DNA of 50,527 bases, from NCBI RefSeq assembly GCF_008042275.1, contig NZ_RDBK01000043.1, positions 2,350,960 to 2,401,486 on the forward strand. Reading direction: 5' to 3'. Positions 23,626 to 31,394 of this stretch are shown here, piece by piece. The notes under the pieces are model-generated. The model had not been told where the DNA came from and searched no databases. It worked only from the letters and a program-made list of their open reading frames with translations. The DNA comes from Streptomyces sp. OR43 (GTDB taxonomy: Bacteria > Actinomycetota > Actinomycetes > Streptomycetales > Streptomycetaceae). Each line of letters starts with the position of its first letter. The first letter of the stretch is position 1. A program made the translations under genes and the position numbers.

Positions 23626-24489
23626 GTGCACCGCCGGCACAACGGGCTGAGAACCGCCGTACTCCTCGGGGGCCTGTCCGCACTCATCATCGTCATCGGC
23701 AGCTTCTTCGGACGTACGGGCCTGATCGTCGCGCTCCTCGTAGCCGTCGGCACCAACGCCTACGCGTACTGGAACAGCGACAAGCTGGCGCTGCGCGCCA
23801 TGCGGGCCCGCCCGGTGAGCGAGTTCGAGGCGCCCCAGCTCTACCGCATGGTCCGCGAGCTCTCCACCGCGGCCCGCCAGCCCATGCCGCGGCTCTACAT
23901 CTCCCCGACCCAGGCCCCCAACGCCTTCGCGACCGGCCGCAACCCGCGCAACGCCGCGGTCTGCTGCACCGAGGGCATCCTCCAGATCCTGGACGAACGG
24001 GAACTGCGCGGCGTCCTCGGCCACGAGCTCAGCCATGTCTACAACCGCGACATCCTGATCTCGTCCGTCGCCGGGGCGCTCGCCTCCGTCGTCATGTTCC
24101 TGGTCAACTTCGCCTGGCTGATCCCGGTCGGCCGCTCCAACGACGACGACGGCCCCGGCATCCTCGGTATGCTCCTGATCATGATCCTGGGCCCGCTCGC
24201 CGCGTCCGTGATCCAACTGGCCGTCAGCCGCTCCCGGGAGTACGAGGCGGACGCCTCGGGTGCCCAGCTGACCGGCGACCCGCTGGCCCTGGCCAGTGCC
24301 CTGCGGAAGCTGGACGCCGGCACCAAGCAGCTTCCCCTGCCCCCCGAGCCCCGGATCGAGACCGCGAGCCACATGATGATCGCGAACCCGTTCCGCCCCG
24401 GACAGGGCATGTCCAAGATGTTCTCGACCCACCCGCCGATGGCGGAGCGCATCGCCCGACTCGAGCAGATGGCAGGTCATCGCCCGTGA
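23626..24489 (+). CDS. htpX: membrane zinc metalloprotease HtpX
   Basis: The 287-residue M48 peptidase has two N-terminal helices, the zinc motif HELSH (His133, Glu134, His137) in VLGHELSHVYNRD, and a third ligand region SREYEADA. HtpX degrades damaged membrane proteins. The GTG start has GGAGGG six bases upstream. The stop overlaps the next gene as GTGA, so the two form an operon driven by a possible stress-sigma promoter. Confidence 0.93.
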   Translation: MHRRHNGLRTAVLLGGLSALIIVIGSFFGRTGLIVALLVAVGTNAYAYWNSDKLALRAMRARPVSEFEAPQLYRMVRELSTAARQPMPRLYISPTQAPNAFATGRNPRNAAVCCTEGILQILDERELRGVLGHELSHVYNRDILISSVAGALASVVMFLVNFAWLIPVGRSNDDDGPGILGMLLIMILGPLAASVIQLAVSRSREYEADASGAQLTGDPLALASALRKLDAGTKQLPLPPEPRIETASHMMIANPFRPGQGMSKMFSTHPPMAERIARLEQMAGHRP

Positions 24490-24878
24490 AGACAATTCTG
24501 AACGTCATTTGGCTGGTCCTGTGCGGCTTCTGGATGTTCCTCGGATACATCCTCGCGGGACTCCTGCTGTGCATCACGATCATCGGCATCCCGTTCGGCC
24601 TGGCGGCCTTCCGTATCGGTCTCTACGCCCTGTGGCCCTTCGGCCACCGCGTCGTCGACCGCCGTGACGCGGGCGCGCCCTCCTGCGTCGGTAACGTGCT
24701 CTGGCTGGTCCTGGCCGGCTGGTGGCTGGCGCTCGGCCACATCACCACCGGCATCGCCCTCTGCCTCACGATCATCGGCATCCCTCTGGGCATCGCGAAC
24801 TTCAAGCTGATCCCGGTCTCGCTGATGCCCTTCGGCAAGGAGATCGTCAGCACCGACGACCAGTTCGCCGGCTGGTAG
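24486..24878 (+). CDS. YccF-domain inner-membrane protein
   Basis: The 130-residue protein consists of two copies of the YccF repeat of about 50 residues. Each begins NV(I/L)WLVL and contains CxTIIGIP(F/L)G, and each ends near (W/M)PFG. It has four predicted membrane segments. The role of YccF proteins is not established; the family is linked to ion transport only by annotation. Translational coupling to htpX suggests a membrane-quality or stress role. Confidence 0.88.
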   Translation: MKTILNVIWLVLCGFWMFLGYILAGLLLCITIIGIPFGLAAFRIGLYALWPFGHRVVDRRDAGAPSCVGNVLWLVLAGWWLALGHITTGIALCLTIIGIPLGIANFKLIPVSLMPFGKEIVSTDDQFAGW

Positions 24879-24999
24879 GCCATCGGTACGGCGAGCAGCG
24901 CACAGGCGTTTCACAGCAGTTCACAGCCGTTCTCCGCAACCACCCGAGCCGGCACGACGTCTTGGATTCCAGGACCGAGTGACGGGTAGGTTTGCGCGC

Positions 25000-25275
25000 A
25001 TGACCATCATTGGCTGGATCATTCTCGGACTTGTCGCGGGCGTCATCGCCAAGATCCTGCTGCCGGGCCGCGACCCCGGCGGCCTCGTGGGGACCACCCT
25101 CATCGGGATCGTCGGCGCGTTCCTGGGCGGCTGGATAGCGACGCGCTTCCTGGACCGCACGATCGACAACGAGGACTTCTTCGACCCGGCGACCTGGGTC
25201 TCGGCCATAGGCGGTTCGCTCGTCCTGCTGATCGGCTACCGACTGCTGTTCGGGAACTCCCGCGAACGCCGCTGA
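25000..25275 (+). CDS. GlsB/YeaQ/YmgE-family small membrane protein
   Basis: The 91-residue protein starts MTIIGWIILGLVAGVIAK and has three hydrophobic helices with the family motif GRDPGGLVGTTLIGIVGAFLGG around residues 24-45. The family is called transglycosylase-associated or stress-response small membrane proteins, without a proven function. The start at 25000 matches the family; a start 21 bases upstream lacks support. Its last 40 bases overlap the convergent alkB gene. Confidence 0.88.
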   Translation: MTIIGWIILGLVAGVIAKILLPGRDPGGLVGTTLIGIVGAFLGGWIATRFLDRTIDNEDFFDPATWVSAIGGSLVLLIGYRLLFGNSRERR

Positions 25276-25952
25276 CGCGCTTCGCCGGACCCCGGGGCGC
25301 CGAGCCCCGTCTCGCGCAGCGTCAGATTGAGCCGGCCAGCGCTCATGCCCGTCCCGGGACCCGCCGTGCCGGGAAGGATCCTCGGAACTCCGTGGAACGC
25401 GTGACGGGACGGCCCACCGAAGACGAACAGGTCCCCGGAGGCCAACTCCACGTCCGTGTAGGGCCGCCCCCGGTTCTCCGTGTTGCCGAAGCGGAAGACG
25501 CAGGTGTCGCCGATGCTGAGCGACACGACGGGGGCCCCGGACCGTTCCTCCTTGTCCTGGTGCATGCCCATCCGCGCGGCGTCGTCATAGAAGTTGATCA
25601 GCGCGGCGTCGGGCGCGTAGGTCCGTACCGGACTCTCCGCCCCGTACGCCTCCGCCACCGCCGCCCGTCCCAGCTCTGCCAGCCACTGCGGGAACGGGGC
25701 GACCGGCGCACCGTTCACGTCGTCCGCCGTACGCGTGTACCGGTACGGCTGCCAGTGCCACCCCAGGCACACGGTCCGCACGGACATCACCCCACCACCC
25801 GGCAGCGCCGTGTGCCGCAGCGGCACGGGCCCGCGCGCCCATCCACGGCACGCCGCCACCAACTCCCGCTGCCGCTCGCCCGACAGCCACTCCGGTACGT
25901 GTACGGCGCCCGGTGCGACCACCGCCCGCGGCCGCGGGAAGAGCCCCGTCAT
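25236..25952 (-). CDS. alkB: AlkB-type Fe(II)/2-oxoglutarate DNA dioxygenase
   Basis: The 238-residue protein carries the iron ligands His131 and Asp133 (MHQDKEE) and His187 (HAFHGVPR). The 2-oxoglutarate-binding Arg residues lie in RLNLTLRETG. The numbering coincides with E. coli AlkB. It should oxidatively remove methyl groups such as 1-methyladenine and 3-methylcytosine from DNA. It overlaps the upstream alkyltransferase gene by one base (TGATG), and its 3' end overlaps a convergent gene by 40 bases. Confidence 0.92.
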   Translation of the reverse strand: MTGLFPRPRAVVAPGAVHVPEWLSGERQRELVAACRGWARGPVPLRHTALPGGGVMSVRTVCLGWHWQPYRYTRTADDVNGAPVAPFPQWLAELGRAAVAEAYGAESPVRTYAPDAALINFYDDAARMGMHQDKEERSGAPVVSLSIGDTCVFRFGNTENRGRPYTDVELASGDLFVFGGPSRHAFHGVPRILPGTAGPGTGMSAGRLNLTLRETGLGAPGSGEARQRRSREFPNSSR

Positions 25953-26470
25953 CAGCGCACCGCCAGGGCGCCCTCAAGCCCCAGGAGCTGCTCCTTGCGC
26001 TCCAGGCCGCCCGCGTAGCCGCGCAGCGCCCCGTCCGCGCCGATGACCCGGTGGCACGGCCGCACCACCAGCAGCGGATTGCGCCCGATCGCCGTCCCCA
26101 CGGCCCGGACCCCCGCCCCGGCGGAACCGACCCGCTCGGCGATCTGCCCGTACGACACCGTCTCCCCGTACGGAACGGCGTCCAGCGCGGCCCAGACCCG
26201 GCGCTGGAAGTCGGTGCCCCGCCCGTCGGCGTACCGGACGTCGAAGCGGGTCCGCCGCCCCTCGAAGTACTCCCGCAACTGGGCGGCGATCTCCTCGAAC
26301 GCCGCCGGATCGTGCCGCCAGCCGTCCTGGACGACCGCCGCACCCTTCTGCCCGGGCACGGAGAGCGAGACGAGCGCGACCCCCGCCGCGGTCCCGGCAG
26401 GGCCCGCGGCCTCCTCGCCGACCAGCAGCAGCTCGCCCAGCGGGCTGTCGACCGTCGCGTACATGGTCAT
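25952..26470 (-). CDS. ogt: methylated-DNA-protein cysteine methyltransferase
   Basis: The 172-residue alkyltransferase has the active-site PCHRV with Cys139, the same position as in E. coli Ogt. The DNA-binding helix lies in VPYGETVSYGQIAERVG. It removes O6-alkyl groups from guanine by irreversible self-alkylation. The start at 26470 has GAGGG seven bases upstream; a second ATG lies two codons in. It forms a two-gene alkylation-repair operon with alkB downstream. No Ada-type regulatory domain is present. Confidence 0.92.
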   Translation of the reverse strand: MTMYATVDSPLGELLLVGEEAAGPAGTAAGVALVSLSVPGQKGAAVVQDGWRHDPAAFEEIAAQLREYFEGRRTRFDVRYADGRGTDFQRRVWAALDAVPYGETVSYGQIAERVGSAGAGVRAVGTAIGRNPLLVVRPCHRVIGADGALRGYAGGLERKEQLLGLEGALAVR

Positions 26471-26619
26471 GACTCGTCCCTCTCCTCGTCCGCCGGCCCG
26501 CAGACCGCCGGCCGGCACGGACCAGTCTGCGTGGCCCGGACCACCGCGACCGGCGGTATTCGGACCTGCAGTCCGGGCGCGGAGCAGCGCGTTCCGCCCC
26601 GCTCCCGGACCGCCGCGTC

Positions 26620-27108
26620 CTACCGGTAGTTCGCGAACTGGACGTCGAACTCGAAGTCCTGGCCCTTCAGCAGCGCCTGCACGGCCTGCAGGTCGTCCCG
26701 GCTCTTCGAGCTGACCCGCAGCTCGTCGCCCTGGACCTGGGCCTTGACGCCCTTGGGGCCCTCGTCGCGAATGATCTTCGCGACCTTCTTGGCGTTCTCC
26801 TGGGAGATGCCTTCCTCGATCGTGCAGAACAGCTTGTACTCCTTGCCGGACAGCTGCGGCTCGCCCGCGTCCAGCGACTTCAGCGAGATGCCGCGCTTGA
26901 TCAGCTTGGACTGGAAGATGTCGAGGATCGCCTTGACGCGCTCCTCGCCGTTCGCCTCCATCAGGATCTTCTCGCCGGACCAGGAGATCGACGCCCCGGT
27001 GCCCTTGAAGTCGTAGCGCTGGGAGATCTCCTTGGCGGCCTGGTTGAGGGCGTTGTCGACCTCCTGCCGCTCGACCTTCGAGACGATGTCGAAACTGGAG
27101 TCGGCCAT
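26620..27108 (-). CDS. YajQ-family nucleotide-binding protein
   Basis: The 162-residue protein begins MADSSFDIVSKVERQEVDNA and has the YajQ hallmarks ISQRYDFKGT and an internal pair of ferredoxin-like folds. YajQ homologues bind cyclic di-GMP in some bacteria and tRNA or rRNA fragments in others, so the precise role here is open. AAGGAG lies nine bases upstream of ATG 27108. The longer upstream frame is not family-like. It is probably monocistronic, with no gene in 26471-26619. Confidence 0.9.
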   Translation of the reverse strand: MADSSFDIVSKVERQEVDNALNQAAKEISQRYDFKGTGASISWSGEKILMEANGEERVKAILDIFQSKLIKRGISLKSLDAGEPQLSGKEYKLFCTIEEGISQENAKKVAKIIRDEGPKGVKAQVQGDELRVSSKSRDDLQAVQALLKGQDFEFDVQFANYR

Positions 27109-27323
27109 GACGTGTGGCTCCTTGTATCGGGGTGCTGGAAAGGAAGTGCTTACAGGGGCGGTCGCGGCGCCCTCGGGCACCACGCCGCCCACAAAGCCTA
27201 GCCACCCGCGCCCGTCCCGGCCGCTGATCAATCCAGTGGCGTAGCACCCCCGGGCATCAGGTATCGTTTACGTCGTTGCCACAGAGCGCCGCCGCAAGGC
27301 GGGGCCCCACGGCAGCATCCCTT

Positions 27324-27405
<82 letters not shown>

Positions 27406-27411
27406 CATAGC

Positions 27412-27440
27412 AAGGCCCCCGTCCTTCGGACGGGGGCCTT
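27412..27440 (+). terminator. terminator of tRNA-Tyr
   Basis: AAGGCCCCCGTCC and GGACGGGGGCCTT form a 12-13-bp stem with a TTCG-type loop. It starts seven bases after the tRNA and is followed by a TTCTCT stretch. Confidence 0.85.
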
Positions 27441-27480
27441 CTCTGTTGTGCGACGCTGGGCTGTGACGAGGGGCGTGAAG

Positions 27481-27930
27481 ATGGAATCCGTGCTGGTCAG
27501 CGCGTGCCTGCGGGGCGTTCCCTGCCGGTTCGACGGGCGCGGCAAGGCCTCCGCCGAGATGGCCGCGGCCCTCGGTGACCGGCGGCCCGTCGCCTTCTGC
27601 CCCGAGGTCGCCGCGGGACTGCCCACGCCCCGCCGCCCCGCCGAGATCGTCGGCGGCGACGGGCACGACGTGCTGGACGGCCGGGCCCGCGTCGTGGACG
27701 ACACCGGACACGATGTGACCGACGCCTTCGTGCAAGGCGCCAGGCGGGCACTGGAGGCCGCGCGCGGAGCGGGCTGCACCGAGGCGCTGCTGATGGCCCG
27801 CAGCCCTTCCTGCGGGCGCGGCACGGTCTATGACGGTACGTTCGCCGGCGGGCTGCGCGAGGGCGACGGGGTCACCGCCGCCCTGCTGGAGCGGCACGGC
27901 ATCGCCGTCCGCCCCGCGACCGGCGACTGA
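27481..27930 (+). CDS. DUF523-family protein
   Basis: The 149-residue protein begins VLVSACLRGVPCRFDGRGK, the conserved start of DUF523, and contains the second conserved region LLMARSPSCGRGTVYDG. The three conserved Cys residues (SACLxG, VPCRF, PSCG) suggest metal or cluster binding or redox chemistry, but no function is established. ATG 27481 has GAGGGG nine bases upstream. It lies just after tRNA-Tyr and its terminator. Confidence 0.85.
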   Translation: MESVLVSACLRGVPCRFDGRGKASAEMAAALGDRRPVAFCPEVAAGLPTPRRPAEIVGGDGHDVLDGRARVVDDTGHDVTDAFVQGARRALEAARGAGCTEALLMARSPSCGRGTVYDGTFAGGLREGDGVTAALLERHGIAVRPATGD

Positions 27931-28095
27931 CCCGGGCCGCGGCCTCCTCGCGGGGCGGGGAGGACGGTTACCAGGCGAGGCGACTGACCGGGCCGCTCAT
28001 CCTCGGGGCCGGGAGGCCGGTTACCGGCGAGGCGACTGACCCGGGCCGCGGCCCCTTCGCGGCCGGGGGGCAGCGTCCGGCGAGGCGGTCGCTGC
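27917..28095. repeat. imperfect tandem repeat after the DUF523 gene
   Basis: The last codons and stop of the DUF523 gene (CGACTGA at 27924) are repeated at 27981 and 28033. They lie within units of about 52-57 bp that share GGCGAGGCGACTGAC, a GGGCCG block and GGTTACC. A last partial copy (GGCGAGGCGGTCGCTG) follows. The 181 bases 27931-28111 hold this repeat and no gene. Confidence 0.75.
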
Positions 28096-28111
28096 CTCTC
28101 GGCGCCCCGGG

Positions 28112-28768
28112 TCAGTTGCCCGCGATGTCCTTCACGGCGACCGACACCGGGACATTGCCCGAGATCAGTTCCAGCGTCAGCCCCGCCGTCGCCGGGGTGT
28201 CCAGCAGCTCCGCGAGCGCCGCCGCCACATCGTCGCGCGGCACCGGGCCGCGCCCGGTCGACGCGGCGAGCAGGACCTGTCCGGTGCCCGCGTCGTTGGT
28301 CAGCATTCCGGGGCGCAGGATCGTCCAGTCGAGGGCCGTCTGCGCGCGCACGTACGCGTCCGCCGCTCCCTTGGCCCGCAGATAGACGTCGAACACCTCG
28401 TCGCCCGGATGGTCCGGGTCGGCGCCCATGGACGACACCACGACGTAACGCCGCACCCCGGCCCGCTGCGCCGCGTCCGCGAAGAGGACCGCGGCTCCCC
28501 GGTCCACCGTGTCCTTGCGTTCCGTGCCGCTGTTCGGGCCCGCTCCGGCCGCGAAGACCGCCGCGTCGGCGCCGCGCAACACCTCGGCGGCCTCCTCCAC
28601 GGTGGCCGACTCGAGGTCCAGGACCACGGGTTCGGCCCCCACGGCCCGGAGGTCCTCGCTCTGCTGCGGGTTGCGGATGATGCCCGCCGCCTCGTCCCCG
28701 CGCGCAGCGAGCAGCCGCTCCAGCCGCAGCGCGATCTGACCATGTCCACCTGCGATGACAATGCGCAT
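28112..28768 (-). CDS. atypical SDR / NAD(P)-binding protein
   Basis: The 218-residue Rossmann-fold protein begins MRIVIAGGHGQIALRLERLL and contains a Ser in VVVSSMGAD, DWTILRPGMLT and the segment FDVYLRAKGAAD. It belongs to the atypical SDR group (NAD(P)H-binding, YwnB/HIM-like). The canonical Tyr-xxx-Lys pair is present only as YLRAK, so catalysis is uncertain. Substrate unknown. The neighbouring amidohydrolase-like gene is on the same strand 34 bp upstream, so the two may be cotranscribed. Confidence 0.8.
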   Translation of the reverse strand: MRIVIAGGHGQIALRLERLLAARGDEAAGIIRNPQQSEDLRAVGAEPVVLDLESATVEEAAEVLRGADAAVFAAGAGPNSGTERKDTVDRGAAVLFADAAQRAGVRRYVVVSSMGADPDHPGDEVFDVYLRAKGAADAYVRAQTALDWTILRPGMLTNDAGTGQVLLAASTGRGPVPRDDVAAALAELLDTPATAGLTLELISGNVPVSVAVKDIAGN

Positions 28769-28802
28769 GAAGTCGACGGTACGCCGCGGAGCGCCGCCGC
28801 GC

Positions 28803-30080
28803 TCAAGGCCCGCCGCCCGTCCCGGAATCCGGCCGCCCCTGACGCGGCAGTCCGAACGAGCTGTCCGTGTCGGAGTCGCAGTACTCGCGCACCGCGCTGG
28901 TCCGGGCGACCACCCGGCCGCGGTGCACCACGATGCGGCTGTACGCCAGCGAGAGCACCCCGGCCAGCTGCTCCCCGCGCACGGCGAGCAGCTCCGCGGG
29001 GAAGCCCGCCTCGACCCGGACCTCGGGCAGCCCCATGGCGCGCCGGGCCTCCGTCGAGACGGCCTCGTAGGCGTGTTCGGGCCGCAGCCCGCTCTGCGAC
29101 GCCAGCAGGAAGGCGGCCTCCAGCGGGTCGCCGCGCCCCACCGGGTTGGCGAGGTCGCGGAGCGCCCCGCTGCCCGCCGCGACCCGTACACCGGCCGCGC
29201 GCAGCAGCCGTACGGGGGCGGTGCCCCGGCGCTCGGCCCCGCAGCAGCCGCCCTGGGGCAGGCAGATGACCGTCACGCCCGCGGCGGCGAGCTGGTCGGC
29301 GGCGCGGGCCGCGGCCTCGTCGGGAAGCCGGGAGAGGCCGGCGCACGGGCCGATGGAGACTCCTTGCCGCATTCCGCCCGCCATCGCCGCGAAGCGGGCC
29401 AGCCGGGCCGGATCGTCACTGTCCGTGTGCAGGTCCACGGGGCAGCCGTGCTCGGCGGCGACCTCCAGGACGGCCTCCGTGTACCCGGCCGGGTCCGGGT
29501 CCAGGTCGGGGCAGCCGCCGAGCGCGCCGGCCCCCATCTTCAGCGCGTCGCGGAGCATCGCCAGGTTGCCGGCGCCCGCGACGCCGGTGAGCAGCCGGGG
29601 GACGGCGACCGCGGTCAGATCGGCGAGCCCGCGCAGCGAGCGGCGGGTCTGCAGGACGGCTTCGAGGGCGCCCAGGCCCTGTACGTCGCCGATCCGTACG
29701 TGTGAGCGCAGGGCGGTCGCACCGTGGCCGAGTTGCAGCAACGCGGCCTCGGTGGCGCGCCGCTGGACGTCGTCGGGGTGCTGCGAGGCGGGCCCGGGGG
29801 CGCCGGGTCCGGCGCCGTCCGCGGTGAGCGCGGTGTCGCTGTGGGCGTGCGGCTCGGCGGGGGCGGGGAGCAGCAGGTGGCCGCGCAGGTCCAGGCGGGG
29901 GCCGGGCGCGATCAGGCTCCCGGCGGTGCCGACGGCCTCGATGCGGCCGCCGCCGAGCCGCACGTCCACGACGCGGCCGTCCGTGAGACGGGCGCCGCAG
30001 AGCGTCAGCGCGGAGCTCGCCGGGCTGCCGGCGGCGTCGGTCGTGTGGTCGTCCGGCTGCCGCGGCTGACTGTCGGGCAT
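28803..30080 (-). CDS. amidohydrolase-like protein with degenerate metal site
   Basis: The 425-residue protein has the layout of the cytosine-deaminase branch of amidohydrolases: a small beta domain, LRGHLLLPAPAEPHAHSD, a TIM-barrel body and a C-terminal beta domain. The first His-x-His is kept (PHAHSD). In the equivalents of later motifs it has LHTDSDDP where cytosine deaminase has HCDEIDD, no His in GVSIGPCAGL, and GSGALRDLANP in place of the Asp-containing strand. It may therefore be inactive, or use a reduced metal site. The start is backed by AGGAG five bases upstream of the ATG. Substrate unknown. Confidence 0.75.
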   Translation of the reverse strand: MPDSQPRQPDDHTTDAAGSPASSALTLCGARLTDGRVVDVRLGGGRIEAVGTAGSLIAPGPRLDLRGHLLLPAPAEPHAHSDTALTADGAGPGAPGPASQHPDDVQRRATEAALLQLGHGATALRSHVRIGDVQGLGALEAVLQTRRSLRGLADLTAVAVPRLLTGVAGAGNLAMLRDALKMGAGALGGCPDLDPDPAGYTEAVLEVAAEHGCPVDLHTDSDDPARLARFAAMAGGMRQGVSIGPCAGLSRLPDEAAARAADQLAAAGVTVICLPQGGCCGAERRGTAPVRLLRAAGVRVAAGSGALRDLANPVGRGDPLEAAFLLASQSGLRPEHAYEAVSTEARRAMGLPEVRVEAGFPAELLAVRGEQLAGVLSLAYSRIVVHRGRVVARTSAVREYCDSDTDSSFGLPRQGRPDSGTGGGP

Positions 30081-30229
30081 CGCGGCTCCTGGGAGGGGGT
30101 CAGGATCACTCAGAGTGAGACGAGCCTAGGGGTGTGCCCGGCCCGGTTCGAGGAGGAGCGAAATAGTCGTACCGGCGCGGTTCCGTGGTGCGCCGGAGGC
30201 AAGGGCTCGTGTGAGGGGCCAGGGGTGGC

Positions 30230-30306
30230 GGAGTGGCTGATCAAGGGCCCGGAGCGGGGCCTGACAAGGCCGTGGAGCGGTGCTGATCAAGGGCTCGGGA
30301 TGGGGC
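30230..30306. repeat. direct repeat upstream of the tRNA pair
   Basis: Two similar 31-33-bp units share CTGATCAAGGGC (30237 and 30283, 46 bp apart) and a following CGGGGC-type end. They lie in the 279-bp gene-free stretch 30081-30359. I see no gene in that stretch; it probably contains the promoter of the tRNA operon. Confidence 0.6.
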
Positions 30307-30359
30307 TTCGAAACGGATTTGGGCGATCGGCGGCCGACCGTGTAATGTCTTCATCGCTC

Positions 30360-30432
30360 GCCCCAATAGCTCAGTCGGTAGAGCGTCTCCATGGTAAGGA
30401 GAAGGTCTGCGGTTCGATTCCGCATTGGGGCT
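30360..30432 (+). tRNA. tRNA-Thr (GGT)
   Basis: The 73-nt cloverleaf has acceptor GCCCCAA with TTGGGGC, D arm GCTC...GAGC, anticodon stem TCTCC/GGAGA around loop ATGGTAA (anticodon GGT), and T arm TGCGG/CCGCA. CCA is not encoded. Confidence 0.97.
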
Positions 30433-30478
30433 CTGGTGATCGGGAAACCCCGCTTCGGCGGGGGGACTCAGTCATCAA

Positions 30479-30551
30479 AGCGGTGTAGCTCAGTCGGTAG
30501 AGCAAGCGGCTCATAATCGCTGTGTCACCGGTTCAAGTCCGGTCACCGCTA
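30479..30551 (+). tRNA. elongator tRNA-Met (CAT)
   Basis: The 73-nt cloverleaf has acceptor AGCGGTG paired with CACCGCT, anticodon stem AGCGG/TCGCT with loop CTCATAA (CAT), and T arm ACCGG/CCGGT. The fully paired A1-T72 and seven-base acceptor differ from initiator tRNA, so it is an elongator. It lies 46 bp after tRNA-Thr; a small GC hairpin lies between. Confidence 0.95.
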
Positions 30552-30556
30552 CTAAC

Positions 30557-30604
30557 AGTAGCCGATTGTGGGGTCGGTCCTCCGATCGGCTACTCTTTTT
30601 TTTG
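30557..30604 (+). terminator. U-tailed intrinsic terminator after tRNA-Met
   Basis: AGTAGCCGAT and ATCGGCTACT form a perfect 10-bp stem, followed by CTTTTTTTT. A U tract this long is unusual in this genome. It separates the tRNA transcript from rpmG. Confidence 0.85.
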
Positions 30605-30641
30605 CGTTCATCCGTCCACCGTCCGTCCAAGGAGCACTCAC

Positions 30642-30806
30642 GTGGCTGCCACCGACGTCCGCCCGAAGATCACGCTGGCCTGCGTGGAGTGCAAGGAGCG
30701 GAACTACATCACCAAGAAGAACCGGCGTAACAACCCGGACCGTCTTGAGATGAAGAAGCATTGCCCGCGCTGCAACTCGCACACTGCGCACCGCGAAACG
30801 CGCTGA
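30642..30806 (+). CDS. rpmG: 50S ribosomal protein L33
   Basis: The 54-residue L33 has Cys14/Cys17 (CVEC) and Cys41/Cys44 (CPRC), so it is the zinc-binding C+ type. It begins at GTG 30642 with AAGGAG seven bases upstream. Streptomyces genomes carry Cys-containing and Cys-free L33 paralogues controlled by zinc supply; this copy is the zinc-requiring one. It lies between the tRNA pair and the dehydratase genes, as in mycobacteria. Confidence 0.95.
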
Positions 30807-30817
30807 ATCAGGCTCGT

Positions 30818-30852
30818 ACACGAGGCCGTCCCCATTGGGGGCGGCCTCGTGT
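30818..30852 (+). terminator. terminator after rpmG
   Basis: ACACGAGGCCGTCCCC and the near-complementary GGGGGCGGCCTCGTGT form a long stem with an ATT loop, 12 bases after the rpmG stop and upstream of the dehydratase operon. Confidence 0.8.
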
Positions 30853-30941
30853 CGTTTGTACTGGGCTGTACCTGTTACCTGTAGCTGTGGCCGTAGCTGC
30901 GCTGCGGGCCCCTTCATCTTTCATCAGGAGGTTGCGAGCTC

Positions 30942-31394
30942 ATGGCGCTCGACCAGTCCTTCGTGGGGCGGACCTACCCGCCCACCCCGGCGTACGAGGT
31001 CGGCCGGGAGAAGATCCGAGAGTTCGCCGAGGCGGTGGGCGACGCCAATCCGGCGTACGTCGACCCCGAAGCGGCCAGGGCGCTCGGTCACGGCGATGTC
31101 ATCGCGCCGCCGACGTTCGTGTTCTCGATCACCTTCAAGGCCGCCGGTCAGGTCGTCCAGGACCCGCTGCTGGGCCTGGACTACAGCCGGGTCGTGCACG
31201 GTGACCAGAAGTTCGTCTATGCGCGTCCGGTGCGGGCGGGGGACCGGCTGACGGTCACCTCGACGATCGAGGCGATCAAGTCCCTCGCGGGAAACGACAT
31301 CGTGGACATCCGTGGCGAGGTCCACGACGAGTCCGGTGAGCATGTCGTGACGGCGTGGACGAAGCTGGTGGCGCGCGCCGCCGAGGAGGCGTGA
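30942..31394 (+). CDS. HadA-like MaoC-fold protein (UPF0336)
   Basis: The 150-residue single hot-dog protein begins MALDQSFVGRTYPPTPAYEV and has the hydratase-2-like region GDANPAYVDPEAAR. The catalytic His of that motif is replaced by Tyr (DANPAY rather than DxNPxH). It thus resembles HadA of M. tuberculosis, the non-catalytic, substrate-binding partner of the (3R)-hydroxyacyl-ACP dehydratase HadAB. The strong ribosome site (AGGAGG) lies upstream of ATG 30942, and the stop overlaps the next gene (TGATG). Streptomyces makes no mycolic acids, so its acyl substrate is unknown. Confidence 0.88.
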   Translation: MALDQSFVGRTYPPTPAYEVGREKIREFAEAVGDANPAYVDPEAARALGHGDVIAPPTFVFSITFKAAGQVVQDPLLGLDYSRVVHGDQKFVYARPVRAGDRLTVTSTIEAIKSLAGNDIVDIRGEVHDESGEHVVTAWTKLVARAAEEA

